Shown in pieces: positions 38,667 to 47,172 of a DNA stretch of 51,550 bases. Positions within the stretch are counted from its first letter, which is position 1. Each line of letters opens with the position of its first letter. The translations under genes and the position numbers were made by a program. This DNA is from a virus. The stretch is from IMG/VR virus record IMGVR_UViG_3300044765_000142, positions 1 through 51,550 of that record; one strand, 5' to 3'. The notes below the pieces were generated by a model. The model saw only the letters and a list, made by a program, of their open reading frames with translations, was not told the DNA's origin and did no database searches.

Positions 38667-40673
38667 ATGAAAATAGCGCCGATTGGGCTGGACTTTGAAA
38701 CACTGCCCATTCACGACTCGCCCGAGCACCGAATTCCTGAGCCGGTCAGCTACAGCTTGCGCATGCCGGGCTGGCGGCAGCCGAAGTTCATGGCGTGGGG
38801 CCACCGCACGGGCGGCAACAATTGCAGCAAAGACGACGCCAAGGAGTTGCTCGTTACCGCGTATAAGGAGGTGTGCGACGAGCAACCGATATGCTGCTTC
38901 AATTCTGCGTATGACTTGAACGTGGCGCTCAAGTGGTTCGGGCTGCCTATCCCGCCGTGGCAGCAGATTGAAGACCCCATGTTTCTGCTGTTCTTGGAGG
39001 ATCCGCACCAGCGCGCGTTGGGGTTGAAGCCCAGTTCCGAGCGCCTGCTGGGCATGCCTCCGGATGAGCAGGACGCTGTCAAGGATTGGGTCCTGGCCCA
39101 CAAAGACCAGCTCATGCAGGAGTTTCCCGAGATTGGCATGTTCCTCGAGGAAGTGAAGAACGGCAAGCTTGTGCCGGGTACCATCAAGCCTAGCAACGCG
39201 GGGGCGCTCATCGCGTACGCGCCGGGTACCATCGTCAAGCCGTACGCCAACAGCGACGTGACGCGCATGGAGAAGCTGTGGAAGCACCTGCGGCCCATCA
39301 TCGAGCAACGCGGCATGATGGAGGCATACAACCGCGAGCGCCGGCTGCTCACCATTCTGTCCCGCAACAGCCAGGAAGGCCTCCGTGTGGACCGTGCCAA
39401 GATGGAGCGTGACCTTGTCGTGTACGAGGGCGCGCTGGAAAAGTGCGACACGTGGCTGCGCAAGGCGCTGAAGGCACCTGACCTCGACATGGACAAGGAC
39501 GCCGATGTGGCGGAGGCGCTGGACAATGCCGGACAGATTACGGAATGGACTTTGACCGCCACCGGGCGCAAGTCCATTTCCAAGAAGAACATGCACCTCA
39601 AGCACTTCAAGGACCGCAAGGTGGCCGCCGCCTACAGCTACCGCCAGAAGTGCGCCACCATCCTGCAGACGTTCATCCGGCCGTGGCTGCGGTACAGCGC
39701 CTACGATGGCTGGATGCGCACCACCTGGAACCAAGTGCGCAACGCCAGCCGGGGCGATACGGGTGGTACCCGTACAGGGCGACCGAGCAGCCAAGACCCC
39801 AACTTCTTCAACATGCCGAAGCCGGTGGAAGACAACGCGGACCGTGGCTTCATCATGCCCAAGCACATCGCGCTGCCCGAACTACCCTTTGTGCGCAGCT
39901 ATATCCTTCCGGATGAGAAGGACCACGTGGTGGTGCGCCGAGATTTTAACCAGCAGGAATTGCGGGTGCTGGCACACTTCGAGGATGCAGACTTGTTGAG
40001 CGCCTACCTCGAAAACCCGCGATTCGACATTCACGAGCTGGTGCGCGTCACTATTCTGAACCTGCTGGGGCTGGACATCGGCCGGGCAAAGACCAAGACG
40101 CTCAACTTCGGCTATGTGTACGGCCAAGGTACAGCCAGCCTAGCTGAGCGGTTGGAAGTGAGCGTGGACGAGTCCCGCCGTATCCGCAAGGCGCAGATGC
40201 AGGCCATCGCCGGAGTGGAAGAACTGAACAAGGCGCTGAAGGCGCGCGTGAACGGGGGCGGCTATATCCAGACGTGGGGCGGCCGGCAATACTATGTGGA
40301 GCCCCCGGCGTGGAGCGAGAAGTACAACAAGTGGATGGATTTTGCGTACAAGATGCTGAATTACTTGGTGCAGGGTAGTTCGGCCGACATCACCAAAGAA
40401 TCCATCATCCGCTATGACGAGGCACGTCAGCATGGGCGGTTCATGCTTTCCGTGTATGACGAAAACGTCATCAGCGTACCGAAGAAGCTAGCCAAGCAAG
40501 AGGCGCTGATCCTGCGCGATTGCATGATGAGCATTGAGCTTGACGTGCCGTTGCTTTCCGACGGCGAGTGGGGTCCGAACTACGGTACACTGGAGGACCT
40601 CGTTGAGCCCGAACCAGACCTCAGTCGCTGGGGCATCCCCAAGGGCTGGAGTAAGCAACGCAAGGCCGCATAA
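38667..40673 (+). CDS. Family A DNA polymerase with 3'-5' exonuclease domain
   Basis: 668 residues. The exonuclease part shows GLDFET (7-12) and NSAYDLN (79-85). The polymerase part has motif A RRDFNQQELR (Asp426), motif B KTLNFGYVYG (477-486) and motif C VYDE (596-599). The usual HDE of motif C is YDE here. It should replicate the phage genome together with the primase-helicase, ligase and ssDNA-binding protein. GGGGAG precedes the ATG. Confidence 0.95.
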   Translation: MKIAPIGLDFETLPIHDSPEHRIPEPVSYSLRMPGWRQPKFMAWGHRTGGNNCSKDDAKELLVTAYKEVCDEQPICCFNSAYDLNVALKWFGLPIPPWQQIEDPMFLLFLEDPHQRALGLKPSSERLLGMPPDEQDAVKDWVLAHKDQLMQEFPEIGMFLEEVKNGKLVPGTIKPSNAGALIAYAPGTIVKPYANSDVTRMEKLWKHLRPIIEQRGMMEAYNRERRLLTILSRNSQEGLRVDRAKMERDLVVYEGALEKCDTWLRKALKAPDLDMDKDADVAEALDNAGQITEWTLTATGRKSISKKNMHLKHFKDRKVAAAYSYRQKCATILQTFIRPWLRYSAYDGWMRTTWNQVRNASRGDTGGTRTGRPSSQDPNFFNMPKPVEDNADRGFIMPKHIALPELPFVRSYILPDEKDHVVVRRDFNQQELRVLAHFEDADLLSAYLENPRFDIHELVRVTILNLLGLDIGRAKTKTLNFGYVYGQGTASLAERLEVSVDESRRIRKAQMQAIAGVEELNKALKARVNGGGYIQTWGGRQYYVEPPAWSEKYNKWMDFAYKMLNYLVQGSSADITKESIIRYDEARQHGRFMLSVYDENVISVPKKLAKQEALILRDCMMSIELDVPLLSDGEWGPNYGTLEDLVEPEPDLSRWGIPKGWSKQRKAA

Positions 40674-40685
40674 CTGGAGATACAC

Positions 40686-41426
40686 ATGGCAACCGCAAAA
40701 GGAAATTTCGGCAAGCCGCTGCTCACGAGCTGGTCGTTCAGCCGGTACTTGGACTACGTCAAGTGCCCCTACGCTTTCAAGAAGAAGCACATCGACCGCA
40801 TCAAGGAGCCTGAGAACGAGGCTATGGCGCGCGGCACGTACATCCACGGGCTGGCCGAGCAGTTCATCAAGGGCAGTATCAAGAAGCTGCCCACTGAGCT
40901 GAAGCTATTTGCCGAAGAGTTCAAAGGGCTGGCGAAGATGTACAAGACGCCCGGCAATGGCATGGTGGTCGAAGACCAATGGGCGTTTGACCGCCAGTGG
41001 CAGCCGTCCGACTGGTTCGCGTGGAATACCACGTGGCTGCGTGTCAAGCTGGACTTGGCATTCCGCGCTGCCGACGACGATTGTGAGTTGATCTTGAAGC
41101 CGATCGACTTCAAGACTGGTAAGATGAGCAGCTACAAGAACGCCGAGTATGCGCTCCAGCTCGAGTTGTACGCACTTTCTTCGTTCAAGATGCTGCCGGA
41201 TATCGAGCAGGTGAAGCCGGCGCTCGCCTACCTGGACGAAGGCAAGATGTACCCGGCCGAGGAAGAGCCTATCGTCTTCTACAAGAAGGACGAGGCTATG
41301 CTGCAGAAGAAGTGGGAGGCCCGCGTCAAGCCTATGTTCAACGACAAGACGTTCAAGCCTACTCCCGGCAAGCAGTGCGATTGGTGCATGCACAGCAGGA
41401 AGAAGGGCGGCGATTGCAAATACTGA
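40686..41426 (+). CDS. PD-(D/E)XK nuclease, RecB/Cas4-like, probable Fe-S cluster
   Basis: 246 residues. SFSRYLDYVKCPYAF at the start, RGTYIHGLAEQF (His54), KLDLAF (Asp123), IDFKTGK (Asp141, Lys143) and QLELYAL (Gln158, Tyr162) are the motifs of the RecB/Cas4 nuclease family. Cys27 plus Cys231, Cys234 and Cys244 have the spacing of the four-Cys Fe-S cluster of AddB/Cas4. It lies directly after the polymerase, so processing of replication or recombination ends is likely. Confidence 0.88.
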   Translation: MATAKGNFGKPLLTSWSFSRYLDYVKCPYAFKKKHIDRIKEPENEAMARGTYIHGLAEQFIKGSIKKLPTELKLFAEEFKGLAKMYKTPGNGMVVEDQWAFDRQWQPSDWFAWNTTWLRVKLDLAFRAADDDCELILKPIDFKTGKMSSYKNAEYALQLELYALSSFKMLPDIEQVKPALAYLDEGKMYPAEEEPIVFYKKDEAMLQKKWEARVKPMFNDKTFKPTPGKQCDWCMHSRKKGGDCKY

Positions 41427-41439
41427 CCAGGAGAACGAC

Positions 41440-41805
41440 ATGAGCAACAACCAACTGAATGAGATGCAAAACGAGGCCGCCGCCATTCTGAACGAAGAAT
41501 GCGGCGAAACGGTGCAGGCCATCAGCAAACTGAACCGACACGGCAAGATAGGCGTGGACGACATCCCGGGCGGCACGCACCAGATGTACGATAACATCGA
41601 GCTGCTGGCCCACGAAGTGTACGATATCCTCGCGGCCATCGTCATTTGCAGGGTGGCGAACGTGCTGCCGACTTCATTTGAAGATGACGAATACGCCGTC
41701 GAGCGCATCAACACGGCCATCGAGAACAAGCTGCGCCGCACGCACAACCCGGCGTTGCGCGAGCGTGTGCGTAAGTTCCTGGACACTGGTGAGATGCCCA
41801 GCTAA
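41440..41805 (+). CDS. MazG-like protein
   Basis: 121 residues. It has EECGETVQAISKLNRHGKIG, then HEVYDILAAIVICRVANVLP, the EE..E and E..D helices of small MazG-like NTP pyrophosphohydrolases. GAGAAC precedes the ATG; the last base of its stop is the first base of the next start. It is a second such enzyme beside the one at 37947. Confidence 0.75.
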   Translation: MSNNQLNEMQNEAAAILNEECGETVQAISKLNRHGKIGVDDIPGGTHQMYDNIELLAHEVYDILAAIVICRVANVLPTSFEDDEYAVERINTAIENKLRRTHNPALRERVRKFLDTGEMPS

Positions 41806-42383
41806 TGCGACGCGAGAAGCAAGCGATCGAGGATTGGGTAGCGGACCGAGCGCTGAACGACTTCGGCGTTCCGTCCGTTAAGCCCAAGGAGCTAGGGCAC
41901 AAGGGCTGGCCGGACCGTATCTTCTGGATACCGGGTGGCCGGCCTTTTCTCATAGAGTTCAAGTGGCCTGATTACGAACCGGACGAGCATCAGTGGTTCC
42001 ACATAAACATGCTGAGGAAAATGGGCTATGACGTCGAAGTTTTTGACGACCGCGAAGCAGCGCTTGAAGCAGTCCGCAGCCGCTACGAAGAAGGCATTAG
42101 ACGAATGGTGGAAGCCGCACAACTACCAAAAGAGAGCCTTGAAATTCTTGCTCGAACACGCAGCCGCCGCCCTGTTCCTCGACCCCGGACTGGGCAAGAC
42201 GAGCATCGTGCTGGCGGCCATCCTGTTCCTGTTCAAGCAGAATCTGTGCCGAGGGTGGATCGTCGTCGCGCCGCGCCGGCCCGCTCGGCTGGTGTGGCCA
42301 AAGGAAGTGAAGAAGTGGCGCGACTTCCACGAGCTGGACATGGTGCTGCTCCACGGCGACACAAAGGAAGCACTGGCAAATGA
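41805..42383 (+). CDS. VRR-NUC nuclease with long overlap into the helicase gene
   Basis: 192 residues. The first 100 carry the VRR-NUC fold: GWPDRIFWIPGG (Asp37), FLIEFKWP (Glu51, Lys53), EHQWFHINMLRKMGYDVEVF (Gln63). The remaining 85 residues are Arg/Pro/Gly-rich and lie in the shadow of the helicase gene, which starts at 42028 in the +1 frame. VRR-NUC proteins are usually 90-120 residues, so the tail may be non-functional or the two genes may be joined by frameshifting. Confidence 0.8.
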   Translation: MRREKQAIEDWVADRALNDFGVPSVKPKELGHKGWPDRIFWIPGGRPFLIEFKWPDYEPDEHQWFHINMLRKMGYDVEVFDDREAALEAVRSRYEEGIRRMVEAAQLPKESLEILARTRSRRPVPRPRTGQDEHRAGGHPVPVQAESVPRVDRRRAAPARSAGVAKGSEEVARLPRAGHGAAPRRHKGSTGK

Positions 42384-43635
42384 GCGCCACCAGATTTACG
42401 TCGTAACGTACGACGGCCTGCTGTGGCTCATCGACAGCGGCATCCTGAAGTTGATGCTGCGCAAGGGCTGGGTGGACGGCATCGTGTTCGACGAGCTGAC
42501 CAAGATGAAGCACACGGACACCGCCCGCTACAAGAAGATCCAGAAGTGGCTGCCGCGCTTCGACCGTCGGTGGGGCCTTACCGGCAGCCCGGCAGCCAAC
42601 GGGCTGCTGAACCTGTTCGGACAGTGCTACACGCTCGATCTGGGGAAGGCGCTGGGCCGCTTTGTTACCCACTACCGCGCCCAGTTCTTCCAACCGGAGG
42701 GGCCGTACAAGTTCGTCCCAGCGCCGGGGGCCAAGGAGCTCATATTCGAACGGCTGAAGCCGCTGGCGCTGCGCATGGCGGCGGGTGACTATTTGACCCT
42801 GCCGAAGCGCAACGTCATCCCGGTGTATTACGACATACCGGAAAAGCTGGCGGCCCAGTATCACGAGCTGGAGGAAGAATACTTCACCGTCGTGGAGAAC
42901 GAAACCATCCGCGCCCCCAATGCCGGGGTGGCGGGCGGCAAGCTGCGGCAGTTCTGCAGCGGCGCGGTGTACAAGCAGGAAGTGGACCCGCTTACCGGCG
43001 CGCCGAAGCAACGACGTAACGACGAATACGTGGAGTTGCACGACGCAAAGCTGGAAGCGTTTGCCGATCTGATGGATGAGCTGAACGGTCAACAGACGCT
43101 GGTGGGGTTCGAGTTCAAGCACGACCTTATCCGCATCGCCAAGTACACGGGGCGTAAGCTGGCCGACATGCCGTATATCGCTGGCGGCGTGAGCGACAAG
43201 CGTGGCGAAGAGCTGCAAGACATGTGGAACAAGGAACTGTTGCCGGAACTGTACGTGCACCCGGCCAGCGCGGCCCACGGGCTGAACCTACAGGACAGCG
43301 ATGCGTACAACGTCATCATCTTCACGCTGTTCTGGGATTACGAACTGTGGGACCAGCTTATCCGCCGGCTGCTGCGGCAGGGTAACAAGGCGAAGATGAT
43401 CAACATCTACCACCTGATCGGGCGCGTCAAGGGCCGGCCCACGGTGGATTACCGTGTGAGCAACGCACTGCGCAAGAAGGAGACCGACCAAGAAGAGTTG
43501 TTCGCCGCCATCAAGGACCGCCGACAAAAGGTGGTAGACTACGATGTGGAGGCCAACGAGCGGCTGTTCGCGGCCAACATGCTGCACATCGAGGCCAAGA
43601 AGCGCGCCGCACGGAAACGCGCGCAAGGTGTATAG
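42028..43635 (+). CDS. SNF2-type DNA helicase
   Basis: 535 residues from ATG 42028. Motif I LFLDPGLGKTS (49-59), motif II DELTKMKH (155-162), motif III LTGSPAANG (184-192) and a C-terminal motif VI-like QLIRRLLRQG make a superfamily 2 SNF2-like helicase. The YQKRALKFLL before motif I is the Q-motif region. The first 25 residues overlap the VRR-NUC coding sequence and may not be native. VRR-NUC plus SNF2 helicase is a frequent phage pair, probably for recombination or fork processing. Confidence 0.9.
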   Translation: MTSKFLTTAKQRLKQSAAATKKALDEWWKPHNYQKRALKFLLEHAAAALFLDPGLGKTSIVLAAILFLFKQNLCRGWIVVAPRRPARLVWPKEVKKWRDFHELDMVLLHGDTKEALANERHQIYVVTYDGLLWLIDSGILKLMLRKGWVDGIVFDELTKMKHTDTARYKKIQKWLPRFDRRWGLTGSPAANGLLNLFGQCYTLDLGKALGRFVTHYRAQFFQPEGPYKFVPAPGAKELIFERLKPLALRMAAGDYLTLPKRNVIPVYYDIPEKLAAQYHELEEEYFTVVENETIRAPNAGVAGGKLRQFCSGAVYKQEVDPLTGAPKQRRNDEYVELHDAKLEAFADLMDELNGQQTLVGFEFKHDLIRIAKYTGRKLADMPYIAGGVSDKRGEELQDMWNKELLPELYVHPASAAHGLNLQDSDAYNVIIFTLFWDYELWDQLIRRLLRQGNKAKMINIYHLIGRVKGRPTVDYRVSNALRKKETDQEELFAAIKDRRQKVVDYDVEANERLFAANMLHIEAKKRAARKRAQGV

Positions 43636-43636
43636 T
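43631..43636 (+). promoter_or_regulatory. Candidate -10 element
   Basis: TATAGT overlaps the helicase stop, 24 bases before the next ATG. No good -35 is visible. Tentative. Confidence 0.3.
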
Positions 43637-43659
43637 GCACTCAACTAATGGAGCGAAAC

Positions 43660-43872
43660 ATGGCAATCCGCACGCAGTCTGAATTCAACGAGCAGTACCG
43701 GGCATTCTGGCGCAAGTGGGGCGAGAAGCTGCTTTCCGGTAACACTGCCGACTTTCAGGCCGCGCTGCGGGAAGCCAAGCCGCTCGCCAAGTGGGGCAAG
43801 GTACGGCCTGAGCGCATCCTGGTCGGCGCCGCCGCACGTTGGGAAGAACACCGCAAGGAGCAACAGAAATGA
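43660..43872 (+). CDS. 70-residue protein, unknown function
   Basis: GGAGCGAAAC precedes ATG 43660 (an ATG at 43648 is the alternative). Helical and basic: FNEQYRAFWRKWGEKLLSGN, then AALREAKPLAKWGKVRPERI. Its stop overlaps an ATG (43869) that opens a frame leading into the second H1-like gene. Confidence 0.65.
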   Translation: MAIRTQSEFNEQYRAFWRKWGEKLLSGNTADFQAALREAKPLAKWGKVRPERILVGAAARWEEHRKEQQK

Positions 43873-44046
43873 AGCTGCCGTGCGTGCTGTGGGACGGCGC
43901 AGGTACGGCCATTGCTACCCGTATGGCCGGCGCAGGCACCGTCGTTTTGATAAACATCGCGGGGGATGTACTACAACAAAAAACAGGGGTAGTGCAAGAA
44001 CGATACACCGTGTTGGAGAGCTGTCCTGTCAGAGTCGCGGGCATGC

Positions 44047-44074
44047 TTTACAACGGAGCAACATCCGGTATAAT
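44047..44074 (+). promoter_or_regulatory. Strong sigma70-like promoter before H1-like gene B
   Basis: TTTACA and TATAAT spaced by 16 bases, 80 bases before the ATG at 44154. It is the best consensus promoter in the plus-strand half. The surrounding 43900-44150 region is poorer in G+C and has codon use unlike its neighbours. Confidence 0.7.
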
Positions 44075-44153
44075 TCGTTCTCGCATATACCAAAAAGAGT
44101 TGACGTCGATACTCGCCAACGCAAAATTCGACATTTCCCTGAAGGAGCATATC

Positions 44154-44666
44154 ATGACCGCAGCAAAAGAAGTGAAGGGCCAGCCGGCCGCCAAGAAGAC
44201 CGCCACCAAGGCCAACGCCAAGGCACCGACCGGTGGCAAGTCCTCGTTCATCAAGGACGCCGTGAAGGCCAAAGTGGAGGCCGAAAAGGCACCCGCCGAC
44301 AAGAAGCCCGCCGCCAAGGGCAACGCCAAGGCTGTCGAAGCGCTGAAGTCCGCTGCCAAGGAAGCCGCCGCAAAGGCTCCGGCCAAGACGCCCGCGAAGG
44401 CCGCCAAGGCACCGAGCGCCGAAGGCGGCGGTGGTCGCAAGGGTCGCCCGCCGTCGTTTGACCTCGAAGCCAAGGTGAAGAAGGGCGCCCAAAAGCTGGA
44501 AGGCTCCGTGCGTGAAGGTACCGTGCGCGAAGCGCTGATGAAGAAGATCCTCGAATTCGTCGGCAAGCCGGTGAAGGAAGCGCTGGGTGCCGTCGTGGAC
44601 GAGAACCACACCGTCAAGGCGGTGGACGTCAAGTTCGCAGTGGACCAGGGCTACATCGCCCTCTGA
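44154..44666 (+). CDS. Histone-H1-like DNA-binding protein B
   Basis: 170 residues from ATG 44154, with AAGGAG upstream. Residues 1-95 are Lys/Ala/Pro-rich (KGQPAAKKTATKANAKAP and similar). The C-terminal 48 residues (TVREALMKKILEFVGKPVKE, then VDVKFAVDQGYIAL) match the C-terminus of the gene at 24044. The same frame is open upstream to an ATG at 43869, giving a possible 265-residue form, but codon use there is atypical and the promoter lies within it. It probably binds DNA without sequence specificity. Confidence 0.75.
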   Translation: MTAAKEVKGQPAAKKTATKANAKAPTGGKSSFIKDAVKAKVEAEKAPADKKPAAKGNAKAVEALKSAAKEAAAKAPAKTPAKAAKAPSAEGGGGRKGRPPSFDLEAKVKKGAQKLEGSVREGTVREALMKKILEFVGKPVKEALGAVVDENHTVKAVDVKFAVDQGYIAL

Positions 44667-44694
44667 CACATCGGCCCGGCCGTAGCGCCGTTGC

Positions 44695-44722
44695 AAAGAC
44701 CCCGCCATAGCGCGGGGTCTTT
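44695..44722 (+). terminator. Rho-independent terminator
   Basis: AAAGACCCCGC and GCGGGGTCTTT form a long stem over a short loop, ending in T and GTG. It separates the H1-like gene from the hypermodification cluster. Confidence 0.8.
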
Positions 44723-44742
44723 GTGTCTCTGGAGAAGGCATC

Positions 44743-45741
44743 ATGCCCAAGGAAAAACCATACGTACAAGATCCGCCGTTCTGCATTCAGGTCGAGCTGA
44801 CCGAAGGCTGCAACCTCCGTTGCGAGGGTTGCGGTATCCACGGCATCCGGGAGAAGGCGGGCGGCCCGTACAAGTTCATGACCACGCAGACCGCCCGGCT
44901 GTTTGCGCAACAGGTGGCGGAGGCGGGCTGGAACTGCCGCATCGAGATGGCTATGCACGGCGAGCCGAGCCTGAATCCCGAAATGCTGGAGATCGTGGCT
45001 GCCATGCGCCAGCACCTGCCGCGCCACCAATTGATGATGACCAGCAACGGCAGCGGCTTCCTCAAGGATACGGCCAACAAAATCCGCGCCCTGTTCGATG
45101 CCGGGCTTAACGTACTGGCACTGGATGACTACGAAGCCGTCAAGATCGTGCCCAAAGTGCTGGAGCGCGCCATGGTGGAGGAGCTGGCCGCCAGTGGCGT
45201 TACGGTCAAGCGCTACCCGCAGGACGGATTGGAGTGGTCCCCGCACAGGCGCTGGCCCAAGCGTGCCCGCATGCTGATCGTTATTGAGGACATACAGAAG
45301 GCCACCGAAGGCAGCCATGCCAAGATCAACAACCATGCGGGCTACGGCGGCGCGCCCAACGACAGCAAGCGCGGCGTACGCTGTGCCAAACCGTTCCGCG
45401 AGATGGGTATCCGTTGGGATGGCAAGGTGGCTGGTTGCTGCATTGACTGGACCGGCACGTTGAAGGCTGGCGACATCAGAAAGCAAGATATCGAAGAAAT
45501 CTGGCACGGTGCGGTATTCGACGCCATGCGACACAAGCTGTACCACGGTCAACGCGACTTCGGTCCGTGCGATGGCTGCGACCACGAGACGTATCGCCTC
45601 GGTCTGCTGCCGGACAAGCTGGGCCAGCGCACGTTGCCACTACCCACAGCGGCGCACGAAGCCACGCTGAAGCAGGCCATGCGCGGCGCCAGCTACACGC
45701 CCATCGTGCTCCAGCCGTGGATGCCGAAGGGTAAAAAGTAG
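44743..45741 (+). CDS. Radical SAM protein with SPASM-like C-terminus
   Basis: 332 residues. ELTEGCNLRCEGC (18-30) gives the CX3CX2C cluster motif (Cys23, 27, 30). HGEP (72-75) is the SAM-binding GGE-like motif. CAKPFREMGIRWDGKVAGCC (214-233) with CDGCD (276-280) resembles the auxiliary-cluster region of SPASM/twitch enzymes. The substrate is unknown. It heads the group with a thymidylate-synthase homologue and a putative base-hypermodification protein, so a reaction on a modified thymine is an attractive inference. Peptide modification is the alternative. Confidence 0.85.
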   Translation: MPKEKPYVQDPPFCIQVELTEGCNLRCEGCGIHGIREKAGGPYKFMTTQTARLFAQQVAEAGWNCRIEMAMHGEPSLNPEMLEIVAAMRQHLPRHQLMMTSNGSGFLKDTANKIRALFDAGLNVLALDDYEAVKIVPKVLERAMVEELAASGVTVKRYPQDGLEWSPHRRWPKRARMLIVIEDIQKATEGSHAKINNHAGYGGAPNDSKRGVRCAKPFREMGIRWDGKVAGCCIDWTGTLKAGDIRKQDIEEIWHGAVFDAMRHKLYHGQRDFGPCDGCDHETYRLGLLPDKLGQRTLPLPTAAHEATLKQAMRGASYTPIVLQPWMPKGKK

Positions 45742-45778
45742 AGCTACAATAACGCCACCCTACTTAAAGGAGCACACT

Positions 45779-46036
45779 ATGTTCGCTTTCCTCAAGCGGC
45801 TGTACAGACGGTTCCGCAAGCCGCGCCCGCCCGTAGACCCCGTGACACACTACGCACGCGAAACTCTACGTGAGATATGGATCGGCGCGCTGAACGATGA
45901 CGATGCTTATCGCATCGGCAAATTGCCGGCTAACTTCTTCATGCCCAAGAAGAAACACAACGTGGATGAAGATACTTACGACGGCGTGCCGTACGAGAAG
46001 CTGGTGGCCGACTCTGAACCCGGGAGAAAACCATGA
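45779..46036 (+). CDS. 85-residue basic protein, unknown function
   Basis: AAAGGAGCACACT precedes the ATG. Very basic start (FLKRLYRRFRKPRPPV), then THYARETLREIWIGALNDDD and an acidic end. A weak TACAAT element lies 33 bases upstream. It is coupled to the next gene by ATGA. Confidence 0.65.
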   Translation: MFAFLKRLYRRFRKPRPPVDPVTHYARETLREIWIGALNDDDAYRIGKLPANFFMPKKKHNVDEDTYDGVPYEKLVADSEPGRKP

Positions 46037-47172
46037 AAGAAAAAGATATCGGCGTGCACATGTTCCGCACGTGCGTCGTGCATTTGACGCCTGTGGAAGG
46101 CAGCATGCAAGCCAGCGCCCGCGTAGCGCGATGGTTGGCGGAAACCATGGGTGTGCCGCTTATTGACGACGCGGTGAGTCTGGACTTCTTTCTGCACTGT
46201 ATCAGCGGCCATCCGGACGACAAGCCCGGCCACCGGGACGTCACCGTATTCTTCGTGAACGGCCCCATCGCGTTCTGTGGCTTCCGTGACGAAATGGGCA
46301 GTCGGCTGCTGCCCCGTGTGCGCCGGGTGGTGTGGGTGCAGCAGGACTACACTATCACCCTGCCGCCAAACCAAGCCTACAGTCGCCCCACCAAGGCGGA
46401 GACGCCGTTCCGCGCGGAGTTCCACAAGATTCCGCATGTGCATCTGTGGTCTACCTGCATTGACGTACTCGCCAAGCGGCAGGACAAGCAGGTGCCCGGT
46501 TGCGAGTATGACGAGTACTTCAACTGGAATGCGCTTACCTACGCCCCCATGCCGAAAGACTGGCACCAGAATGGCGAGCGACTGTTCGAAATGAACAACG
46601 GGCTGTTCTACTACGGCGCACTGCGGGCAGGGCGCGTGCGGCGTCTGATCGAACTGCTGGGTACCAACGCGCCGGTCACCATCGGCGCGAGCAACCTGAA
46701 CGCGCGTACGGCCAAGGAATGGGAACTAATAGCGCCGAACGCGCAGCTGCGCGGGCCGACCAAAGGTGAAGCACGTTACGTGCCTACCAACCGCAACACG
46801 TTCGGCTACAGCGCGGTCATACCGGAAATTGCGATGTATCGTCAGAGCCTTTACGTGGCCGACGATGAAAGCAACACGGCCTTCCATTCTCTGGCGAACC
46901 GATTTTACGAAGTACTCAGTACTCCTCTTACCGTGCTGTGGCTGGATGCAGCCGGCGCCGCTACTTACGATCGCGCCGGCCTCCAGGGCTGGGAGCGGTT
47001 CGCGGTGAATAACGCCAACCACGTTGCGACGCGCCTGCGCATGACCAACAAGGAACTGACCCGTATGGCGGAGGAGCAGCGCGAACTATGGTTGTCGAAA
47101 GACCCATACAAGCAACTGAAGGACCAGCTCAAAGACATCGTGAAGTTCGTTAAAAAGGAGTGGAAGATATGA
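46033..47172 (+). CDS. GT-B-like phage glycosyltransferase (putative)
   Basis: 379 residues. The C-terminal half has LFYYGALRAGRVRRLIELLG, VTIGASNLNART, GYSAVIPEIAMYRQSLYVAD and SLANRFYEVLSTPL. The 'fYYGa.R.gR', 'sLYi.D..s....pANRFYE.l' phrases are typical of phage GT-B-type glycosyltransferases. No signal or membrane segment is present, so it acts in the cytoplasm. With a base-hypermodification protein and a thymidylate-synthase homologue next to it, glycosylation of a modified DNA base is the natural inference. The assignment is by eye. Confidence 0.55.
   Translation: MKEKDIGVHMFRTCVVHLTPVEGSMQASARVARWLAETMGVPLIDDAVSLDFFLHCISGHPDDKPGHRDVTVFFVNGPIAFCGFRDEMGSRLLPRVRRVVWVQQDYTITLPPNQAYSRPTKAETPFRAEFHKIPHVHLWSTCIDVLAKRQDKQVPGCEYDEYFNWNALTYAPMPKDWHQNGERLFEMNNGLFYYGALRAGRVRRLIELLGTNAPVTIGASNLNARTAKEWELIAPNAQLRGPTKGEARYVPTNRNTFGYSAVIPEIAMYRQSLYVADDESNTAFHSLANRFYEVLSTPLTVLWLDAAGAATYDRAGLQGWERFAVNNANHVATRLRMTNKELTRMAEEQRELWLSKDPYKQLKDQLKDIVKFVKKEWKI

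Noticed and set aside
38646-39866. Leftward open frame of 406 codons
   Set aside because: Antisense to the exonuclease and thumb part of the DNA polymerase; no start signal.
42097-43278. Leftward open frame of 393 codons
   Set aside because: Antisense to the SNF2 helicase; no protein-like pattern.
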